From the NCBI GenBank assembly GCA_015143735.1, contig VKHC01000113.1, positions 6,823-18,548 on the forward strand: a stretch of 11,726 nt of DNA. Reading direction: 5' to 3'. A program made the position numbers and the translations under genes. Each line of letters begins with the position of its first letter. The stretch's first letter is position 1. Shown here one piece after another: positions 1-8,600 of this stretch. The DNA comes from Synura sp. LO234KE. Taxonomy: Eukaryota > Sar > Synurophyceae > Synurales > Mallomonadaceae. Under the pieces are notes generated by a model. That model had not been told where the DNA came from and did no database searches. It saw only the letters and a program-made list of their open reading frames with translations.

Positions 1-210
1 GGCTCATTAGAGGTTATGTTCCAGAAGGGACTTGGTAAAGCGAAACCGAACAGATCTACGGAGAGCCAGGGTTCGAACACGTCGAAAGGTAACGGGGGGG
101 CCGCGGGTAGCAGAGACAATGGAACTCACGGGAAGAGCAAAGCAAGCGGCTCGTCAACCAATCATCCGCCTGCAGTAGTCGAGGTGGAGGAGGAGTTCGA
201 TTTCTTGTAA
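1..210 (+). CDS. 3' terminal exon of an unrecognised gene (partial)
   Basis: The frame is open from base 1 and ends with TAA at 208-210. A likely splice acceptor (TTCCAG) ends at base 24, so the real exon may start at 25; the Met at 16 need not be a start. The visible peptide is rich in Gly, Ser, Asn and Lys and looks disordered. It ends in an acidic-hydrophobic tail (VEVEEEFDFL). I recognise no domain. The gene enters from the left edge and points tail-to-tail at the minus-strand gene whose stop lies at 219-221. An accidental open frame cannot be excluded, since only about 69 codons are visible, but the biased composition and charged C-terminus favour coding. Confidence 0.45.
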   Translation, partial: GSLEVMFQKGLGKAKPNRSTESQGSNTSKGNGGAAGSRDNGTHGKSKASGSSTNHPPAVVEVEEEFDFL

Positions 211-218
211 AGTAATCA

Positions 219-1937
219 TTATTTTATTGATTTGGTATCATTTATCTCAGCTTGGGAATATTTTCTTGTATATTTCCATTCTGTGTCATTTCTTTGCAGC
301 CTTTCTTTCAGATCGTCAGCTCTCTCTGATTGAAATGGTTGTAAGTACGTCAGCGAATAGAAAGTAAAACCGTTCGAAAGAGGAGTAAAAGTAGTAATCC
401 AATTGAATTCTTGCTCCAAGCATTTTCGGTAACTATTTGTTAGTAGTGATTGAGGAGGTACCATACCACCTTCCTTGTGGTGTATTTCTTAGATCAAGTC
501 GAGGTCTTAGCCTGCATCGGGTCACTGCTCAAATTTCTGTTGGTAGTAGGTCCCCTGCACCTGAGCCGTCCTTCAATCCCTTAGTGGTTTTCGGTCGTCT
601 CAGTTTGTTGTTCCACCTATTCGTGTACAAATTCCGTACTACTAAACTGTGCATCATACGTTAGAAGCAATTTATTAGTTAGAAAGTATGTTTTTTTTCA
701 GACTTTAGTACTAGCTGGAAGGTTTTCAGCAAAAATATTACTACAGAAAATTCCTAAAAAGCATCGAAGTTCAAATCCTCGACTAACTTCTTACAGTAGA
801 TTTTGTGTTTTAGCTGTCAAAATGCATCATTTTTACTATTTGGGCTGCAATATGTCATTGACATCACACCAAAATGGTGTGGTGCTTATCGTCACTCGAG
901 GAATTTATGCGGTCATTCTTCCAGCAGTCAGCTCCTCCTCCGGGTACCCTCCCCACCACTCGAATTCCATGCATGTGCTACAGCAGAGGGGGCGCCTATC
1001 CTGTACAAATAGTGCTATCATCCTCCTCACTTTTTTTTCTTGCGGTAAGCGAAAAACTCAATATTCCGACTCATGGCTGATCCCGCTGGCCTTCCGAAGA
1101 CCAATTCCAGTAGCTTCTTGCACTACCCAATCACGGTCTCTCTTGGGACAGGTCACTTCGATGGAGCAGAAGTATGATGGAGCGAAGCCATTGATTAGCT
1201 AGTAGGATAGACCACCGATTTTGAACGATGGGTGCGTCAAGTGCACTTAGGTTAGTAATTAATTTCACCAAAAATTTCTCCAAACAAATGAATAGAGGCA
1301 ACGAGATTTCAACAGCAGACGAGCAACGGGTAAAGGTCTATAAATATAAACATGCAAGCCAAAATTGTTCAGATTTTCCGAAGGGTGGTTTTCGCCGTAG
1401 ACCGTTTGATAGGTACTCCATATTTGTCTACGAACCAACGGCTTCCAGAAGCCTCATCGACTATCTTCTGTAAACCTTCCACGAGCACTCGGCACTGCCG
1501 CGAAAGCGCCTGAAGCCGCGGTGTTGCAAAGGAACAGTGAAAGAATAGAATAGGATAGTAAGACACAAATACAGAACAGAGGATATATATTGCGTGGCTT
1601 TTAGTGGTTGCATCCCTTTTGGAAATAAGCTACAGATGCAAATACGAGTTCTACAGCGTAGACTTAGGGACATAATTAAGGAAACACGTCAACTAACAGA
1701 CGGACATACATCTCTCTCCTCCATTTCACTGAAGATCGAGCTTCGCCTTTTCGATAACTTGGGCGTGGGGGACGCCTGGATCCCAGTGGGGGGTAAATCC
1801 ATTCGTCTATTGAATTTCGATGGGCCTCCAGAAGGATTCCTTTCTTTTGACTCTGGATCAGATCCGTCATCATCGCTGTCATCCTCCATCGGCTTATCCA
1901 CCAACTCAAACATGTAACTCCTGCGCACCATTTGCAT
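219..1937 (-). CDS. Unrecognised multi-exon gene, acidic N-terminus and charged C-terminus
   Basis: Proposed exons, in reading order on the minus strand: 1937-1710, 1629-1573, 1509-1417, 1198-1127, 977-870, 813-795, 641-561, 325-219 (stop TAA). All have GT donors and AG acceptors, and phases match. Exon 1 (76 codons) starts at ATG 1937 behind an in-frame stop; another ATG lies at 1931. It encodes an acidic stretch (MEDDSDDDGSD) followed by a basic Ser/Pro stretch, typical of a disordered tail. The last two exons are strongly charged (RWNNKLRRPKTTKGLKDGS, then ADDLKERLQ and on) and probably helical. Firmest: exons 1, 3, 5, 7 and 8. Weak: the 57-nt exon 2, the 19-nt exon 6 and the 3' limit of exon 4 (its frame stays open to 1061). 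Two other open frames around 1200-1350 could add or replace an exon. I recognise no family; function unknown. Confidence 0.55.
561..641 (-). CDS. Penultimate exon with tandem splice acceptor
   Basis: This exon encodes a basic Arg/Lys-rich peptide and ends at donor TCAG|GTGCAG. Its 5' edge shows two AG acceptors three bases apart (TTTAG and TAGTAG). Either keeps the frame after the proposed 19-nt exon at 795-813, with one Val more or less. An upstream AG (CACAG) would fit a different phase. Confidence 0.5.
1710..1937 (-). CDS. First exon of the unrecognised gene
   Basis: A 76-codon exon from ATG 1937 to a donor reading GAT|GTATGT. It holds an acidic run of about 12 residues near codons 18-29, then a Ser/Pro/Arg/Lys-rich segment. 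A T-rich stretch ending in ATAG lies about 30 bases before the ATG, so the 5' leader may itself be spliced. Confidence 0.6.
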
Positions 1938-2090
1938 CACAAACCATTATCAAACATAAGCAATACATACTATAAAAAAAAGAAATTGAGATGAATGTTA
2001 AAAAATAAGTAATATGTCCAATTGAGCTCAAAAGATGGAAGGTCGACTATGCATGTCATCAGTACTCTGCTCATCCCCTATTTCGGGCTC

Positions 2091-2097
2091 TTTTATA
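2091..2097 (-). promoter_or_regulatory. TATA-like box
   Basis: TATAAAA on the minus strand within CTCTATAAAAGAG, about 155 bases upstream of the ATG at 1937. It is the best promoter-like match in the interval. The long spacing suggests an untranslated leader, perhaps spliced. Many protists do not use TATA boxes, so this is tentative. Confidence 0.3.
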
Positions 2098-2189
2098 GAG
2101 TGGATAGATTAATGGATGAGCGAACCCCGTAGTGATAGTAATCAACTATCAAATTAAATATCCAGGGTTAATGTTAATATCGCCAATTG

Positions 2190-2195
2190 TTTATT
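2190..2195 (-). promoter_or_regulatory. Possible polyadenylation signal (AATAAA)
   Basis: An exact AATAAA on the minus strand, about 60 bases past the TAG at 2255-2257 that I take as the end of the scaffold gene. Position and spacing fit a poly(A) signal. A chance match is possible in such AT-rich DNA, and the organism's signal is unknown. Confidence 0.35.
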
Positions 2196-2254
2196 TCAAA
2201 CGGAATAGTTACAAACAGCTTAGTTGACGTTGACTGTCTCAACAGTCGTCGCCG

Positions 2255-2640
2255 CTACTTGGAAAACATCCTGTATTCTTTGGATGTCTGTTGATTGTCA
2301 AAAACAGTGTCTGGTGTGAACGTGACTAGGTGTCGCATTTGCGCGGTTGGCGGTTCAGGCTTACTGATCTCTTCACATGTTGAAGTTGAATAGTTTGTTT
2401 CGTCAGCATTGAGCGAATCCTCATCAATGACACAAAGATCTCGCACCATTTCGTGCTGCAGTCCACACCACATATGGCAATCAGATTTTCCCAAAGTTCT
2501 AACAATGGGAGGGCTCGATATTTCCGCTCCAGGAGTGCCAGGTATCCGTTAACTAAGCTCGTTAGCTTCTCCAATTGAGAGGGAGAAAGCATATCAAGCA
2601 GTCTCTGGAAGTTGCGCTGACACAGTTCATATTGCTGATA
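2255..2640 (-). CDS. 3' end of the scaffold gene, two overlapping open frames
   Basis: Exon 25 opens at 2640 after GAAACAG and encodes a helical stretch (FQRLLDMLSPSQLEKLTSL and on). Its frame stays open to a TAG at 2326-2328. A second frame, open from about 2494 to TAG 2255-2257, is acidic and also looks coding (DEDSLNADETNYSTSTCEE, then KPEPPTAQ). Removing 2446-2364 (GTGCGA...GATCAG, 83 nt) joins them in phase and is my preferred model. Removing GTTAAC...CTGCAG instead, which ends the first frame after TSL, would retain the acidic stretch. Confidence 0.5.
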
Positions 2641-5600
2641 CTGTTTCTATCATGAAACCTCTCCGGCAATTATGAAATACACATGGCGAAGAAAGCGTTT
2701 TATCATTCTGGGCATGTGATGAAATGGCATACTATGAATACCGACTAAGTGAGATTCCCGTAGGCAAACAGTTCACCAGTTCGGGTTACCTGCTTTCGGC
2801 GACGATTTCGAAGAAACGCTCGGACACTTTGCCCTTCCCGGAAGCGCGCGCTCGAATCGTGTCACTCTCGTTGCCCCTCTACCCACACAAAACAGTCGAA
2901 AAAAATTAAACTGACATGACAATTCCTTGCCATTCTCCAACAGGACGATATTAGGTTTCTCTCAAGCTTCCTCGGCACCAAACTATTTGTTCTAGAACCT
3001 CAGCTTGGTCGAGCAAGTGGTAAGGCGCACCAGTAAGTTGTAAACAGACAACTCGTTGCAGTAATCATTCGCTTGCCCTCACACCGCGTGCGACAAGCTT
3101 ATTAGCTCGTGAGGGGGCTTGGCATGCGTTGCTTGACTGTCATGTTATCTTGCTAAGCTAAGTTAATTTTTTAAACAAAAGTTGCAGTAATCATTCACCA
3201 TCGAGGTAGTAGTTGTTCTATGGCGCACACTTCCTACATGGCCACGGACCTGGACGTATCGAAGTAGATAGAGCGACACCGCCGCCCATCCCTTCTCTTC
3301 CCGCTTCTTTTTGTAGTAGAACTGTACAAATGCACCGTCAAGTCGAGGAGTAAGTGAACGTTACGGAATGATGAACAATCAGATCGTTGGGGGAAAACCA
3401 ATTAAATCACCTCTGTTTCGGTGATATAAATTGCGGAAGGGTGCGAAGTCTTCCTGCCGTATCTGATTCTGTGCAATAATACAGAGAATAGAAAGAGATT
3501 TCGGAAGATAAGCTTTATGAATTTGTTGCGTGACTTGGACGAGGTGAATCGAGGTCGAATAAAAGAGAATTTGTTGACGCGGACTGCTTTGAGGTTGACA
3601 TCAGTATCTCCTATGGATTGACTTACGTGTTGTGCTTTACAACCCAGATGCGATTCTGTTCACCACTGGCTAGCAACACTTTTACAGCTTGAAATCTGAT
3701 TTAGCAATTCGATTGGAAATATCATTAGGATAGGAGTGAGCGTATATAATAGAGGGGGCTAGAGTAATTATGTAATAATGCCACCAAATAACAAGGATCA
3801 GAAAAAGTATTCAAAGTGATATCTAGTGATTAAAATAGCAATCAAAACGATGTATACAAATATTGACGTGGAGAACCACACGCATTCTCTTACCTCAGTT
3901 GATCGTCGTTTATCTCGCCGATTTCCTCCAGAGACTTGAGACCTGTGTCCGCGTGTGGTCTGGAAAGTTCCAGTGTGATCGGGAATGGTGCTATAGCATG
4001 GGAACGACAGAGCGGCCGAAGCACAGCATGATTAGAAGTAGGAAGTTATTGTTAATTTCTCCATATCCTTTCTCAACAATTATTCAGCAACAAATCCACG
4101 TATCAGACGTTCACCCAGTCACCTGTCTTAAGTCTCTGTACAATTTTATCGAAGGTGAGTGAGGCCACCGGAGCGTTGTTGATCTTGAGAATCTGGAGAT
4201 GCGAAAGATTCCAGATTAAAATAAAATGAACTACAATACATATATACATACATACATACATAAATACATACATACATACATACATGTATACATACATTCA
4301 AACATACATACATTTATACATACATACTCATATATATTCGCACGCGATCCTCACCTTGCTGCCGTCTTTGTACCGTTCTACATCATAGCTCTCGGATATC
4401 ACGGCAGCCTGTCCGCCAGGAACACTTAACACAGATCGACAACGACGATAATTTTGTTTTAATTAAAACTATGTTTTTGTAAGCTCATAAGAGAGTACTG
4501 TCCCACTATACTTAGAGAGGAAGTAGGAAATGAATATATCAGATTAAAGGATAAGACGCGCGGCTGCATGATTGGAAGGGACGCACCGCTTTAGTTTGAA
4601 CGGCACTCCTTCCTCTGCTCCTAGCACCACCGTGTAAATTCCGGTGTTCCCTTACACAGAGACATACAGACATACACGACAGACAGTGCAAACAGAATAG
4701 AAAATCAGGTTTAGAAAGAAAAGGAATAGAATCTTGTTAAACACGGATCGAAACTACCGTTACGCCTTAATTACACTAATATGTATCGGTGCGTATAAAG
4801 CGCCCAGGTAGAGTTGCATCAGCATACATGGTCGTGACACAATACGGCAGTAGTGCGAGGCTGCATCGCTAATCCTCTGTTTCACACCCTTCCTTCCTCA
4901 ATCAAATACGAGCGCGGAAAAGGACCCCACCTATGTGTACGATCGGGTGTACATCCGCCACCACCATCCCATCCGCATTGTTCGCTTCGTCCTGATACAC
5001 GCCAACCCGACGGGCGAGACATCATGTAGTGGTTTGCAATCGAGACATAATTAACTTAGTAATTCAGATTCAAAAAGGAATCTACAATAATTGTATAAAT
5101 ATGATTTACAAGGCCTGTGGAGCTTAGCGCTGGATATGCAAGTAGCACGGACAACTATTACCTCCGCGCGCCGGTTGAGCTGAGCTCGGGCGAACACCTC
5201 TTGATCATGGCGACGACGCTCCAAATTCTCCTGTAGTAATTGGAGAACGACATTCGTGAGGACTATTCCACTGCCCGCTCATAGGCCGCAATATCGATCA
5301 GGTAAGGGCATAGAGAATGGCTCACCTCTGGAACATAGCCCTTCTTATACCGCCATAAGCTCTGTGTTAGTCTGGCGGCACTTTCTAATTTATCCTGTAA
5401 CAGAGAGCAAGAGTCACGGAGAAGCAAAGTAAGTGCGTTGAAACAATAGTCCTTCCAGTGACATTTAAACAGCACGCTGCTCCACCCGAGAAGCAGAGAG
5501 AGTACAATACACTGCACCTGTTTCCTGAACTTCGCGGACTGTTCCAATCTCTTGTCAACCTGGTCTTTCAGTTTCATCTTAGACTTCTATTTACAGAGGT

Positions 5601-8600
5601 ATGAAATCATATAAACCAGTTAGATATTTGATTTAGATTTTAAAAGGAAATAATCTAATCTGTGAGGACCTGTGACATGATTTCTTTCGCAACGTTTGAG
5701 GCGGACAGCGACGTGGTGAACAAGAAGTCCCTCTGACATGTACGAGAGACAGCAACATACACCAATATCATGGAATATGAGCAAGGTTGCGATTACAAGG
5801 TGGGGATAAATATTAATTGACGAGTGCTGTCAATAATAACCTCAACCGTAAGCAACGACACTTCCACAGTATCCAGTTGTTGGACTATTTTTGAAAGGTA
5901 AATTAATAAAGGAAGAAAAGACACCTTGTGTTCGCCAAACATTTGACTCAACCGTCCACATTGTTACGCAAGGGGACGGTGGGGGGTGGTTCTCAAACAA
6001 GGAATCCATACCCTTCCCCACACTGCGTAAGAGGACATTACCCCACGACATGTGTCAAGCTGTTGATGACCACATGGCTACATTACATCCAATCGCTCGA
6101 CATGACACGAATGGTAGTAAAAGCCCGACTCTCACCCGTCTTCGCGCCAAGTAACAGCGGGCGAATGACTGAATCATAATCAGGGCCTGACCAGATAGCG
6201 TGATCACAAGGAAGAGGAGCGGCGCACAGTGAGAGAAAATGAGAGGAAGCAGCATTGAGTGATAGAAGAAGCCTGACTCCTCCCAGTCGTTGCACCTGGA
6301 GAATGGAGTAGGCCCGTGGACTGCTGATTTCCTCCTGCCGACGAGAGATCACGGGACCACCGCCGTGCACAATCTCATAGAATCGCCACACGTTGTAGTT
6401 CACGGCTCTGTCACGGCACAACAGGTCACAGCACGACGACGGTTCACGGGTCATAGCATCTCTGAGGTGAAGTAGTATGTCCTTCCCCCACCCCTCCCGG
6501 GCGGCGGTCTTACCTGTAGTCCTTCGCGATGACCTTGCCTGGGGCGGCCTGTCTCCGCGCGTTCGGATCCAACAGAGTCTCGTTGGTTATCTTTCCTGAG
6601 AAACGGTACAGGAAAAGGTAGTTACGTAGGGTGGGGAGCTTGTACTCCGGAAGTGTCGGAAGGTGCGTAGGTTCGGCCTGTACCCGGTGGAGCGAAACGG
6701 CGGACATCTCTTCCCATGACGAAGCGCCTCCACCTGAGCAGCGTACCGATTAGAAGAGTAGCATGACAGACACTTAACCGTTGTGACAGTAAGGAGGGGT
6801 GGAGATATGGATGCGAATGGAGGCAGGAATCGACAGGGGTAATCTGCATTACAGTAACATGTGGTGGCAAAGCATTCCGATAAAAGCAATGTCTCGTTCA
6901 AGAATAAGATATTCTTTGAAAGTGAGTGGTAAAAACGATATGTATCAAAGGGCAGGACGAAAGTGGTCGGTGGGTTGGGGCTCTCTCGCCGAAGGTACGG
7001 GACACGATATATGCATATTCGACCAGTATAATTGTCGTTTGAGAATGATACCTAGCGAGCCAATAGTCGTCAATAATATGCCATACTGTCTTCGGGGGGA
7101 GGATGCCTGTGTCCAACAACTGCACCACCTGGCCCTCCTGTCCGTTGATTTCCACACATACAAGTACAACGACAAGGTTACACGGGGAAAGCAGTAAGGG
7201 AAAAAATACCGCAATCAAACGCGGGAAAGCTTAGATACTACTGCTCGGCAAATAAATCTGTCGATACAGACCGGTTGCAATCTACAGCAAACGACAGGAA
7301 GGATGGGATTCAGATTAAACACGATTGATTGAATTGTTTGTCCTTCCTTTGTTCTAGAGCTATGCCATCCCGCCGACCCTAAACCGGTCTCCCACACCCT
7401 ACACCAGCCTCCACTACTTCACCTCTTCGCTCTGCACTTGCATGTACTTCACCCCGAGGAAGTCCAGTAGCCGAGGAGAGAACAAGCCCTGTGTGAAGAG
7501 GAGGAGGAGGGGCGAAAAGGGTCATACAGTAGTCTCGCAAGGCGCGGTTCGCGTGTGTAGCGAGGGCGGGGAGGACAGTTATCGATGGCCATCCCTCGAT
7601 TCACCTTGTCGGCTAGCGTGCTGTGGATTCTCATGAAATACTCGGCGAGGGCTACGCCTGTGTCGGTACGACTGTTACGGTGACAACACACCCATGACAC
7701 AGTCAGGTCCGCCAGAGGAAAGAGGGGAGGGAAGCAAGATGACCAGGAAGGGAAATTTCAAGTGAGATATGACGTTGGCAATGGTAAATAATTTATCAAA
7801 GTGTCATATCGTAATCCATGGGTGTAGTTCAACGTACTTGAACACGTAATTGGGGTGGGTCAATTATCAGTCTATCCCATGAATACTAGACGCATATTGG
7901 ACATAGGTGCATGAAGATCTATCGCGATTCAGATATATTGATTAAAATCTATACTGCAGCAGAGCGTGGACGAGAGCAGACCTGAGCTGCAAGACGTAGG
8001 GAGCGTCAGGTAGCTTGGGAACCATCAGTAACTCATCGGTTAATTCCTGGTGATGGTACGGACACGGTAAGAACTCTCATAATTTTGCAGTTAATACTTC
8101 ATTAAAGTAGATTGTAGTTGTAAAAATGAATCGCGGTGACAAGCCATGAGATGTAGAGAGCGCTTACCCTGTGTAGGTCGTGAATCGCCTCATATGTTTT
8201 CTATAGAATAGTGTATTCATGTTCGAGGTGGAAAAATCAAGAGTTGAACGCATTACCTCAATTTTATGTCTTCTCATGCAGTAGTGAATGTCAAATTTGT
8301 ATCGAGTTGTTGGTATCACTCCTCCACTGTAATCGGTGTTGTACTCCACTAGCACTACTGTGAATTGGCGGAACCCACGATAGCCCGCATCGCACGGAAA
8401 CTTAGAAGATCTTAATGGTCGAAGTAAAGGCAAAATATCTCGCGGACTGATATTGTTCAGGTAAGGGGAAGTTTTGAGCTCTTCTTTCAATTTCTTTGCT
8501 GGTCCAGTAACGGTTTTCCGGCATAAATGATAAGCTAAAAATAGCTGCAGTACAGTCATCTTGGGTTGAGCTAAGCCAGAAAAATCCGAAATGAAATTAA

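Larger units (their letters stand above)
1938..2254. other. Intergenic region between two minus-strand genes
   Basis: This AT-rich stretch of 317 bases has stops in all frames and no convincing exon. On the minus strand it holds an AATAAA about 60 bases after the end of the upstream gene and a TATAAAA box about 155 bases before the next ATG. Just before that gene lies a T-rich tract ending in ATAG. Confidence 0.6.
2792..3665 (-). other. PH-like segment, residues about 586-668
   Basis: Exons 20-23 give a strand pattern: IWVVKHNTIRYGRKTSHPSA, then IYITETEFYYKKKREEKGW and SLYLLRYVQRG, ending in ERFFEIVAES. This resembles the divergent PH domains of alveolates and stramenopiles, with a KxGRxxxPHP-like first strand and a late FxIV strand. 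The expected C-terminal helix with its Trp is not clear in exons 24-25. I place it as PH-like with moderate doubt. Confidence 0.5.

Noticed and set aside
822-1202. 126-codon open frame on the plus strand
   Set aside because: It has no protein-like composition or domain and lies opposite better-supported minus-strand exons with matching splice sites.
4103-4297. Open frame of 64 residues ending with a GDWVNV tail
   Set aside because: Its first half is the CATA microsatellite. Splicing at 4123 to 3990 completes the last PDZ strand, so the stop at 4103 lies in an intron.
5263-5577. 104-residue minus-strand protein with a hydrophobic stretch suggesting a membrane segment
   Set aside because: The hydrophobic part lies in an intron (5395-5517) with good GT and AG ends. 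Removing it gives the charged exons 12 and 13.
6055-6255. Membrane protein with a Leu-rich N-terminus
   Set aside because: The hydrophobic part is the pyrimidine-rich intron before the IQ exon at 6136-6186.
6799-7197. 132-codon open frame on the plus strand
   Set aside because: It covers an intron and exon 6 of the DUSP region on the opposite strand and shows no family features.
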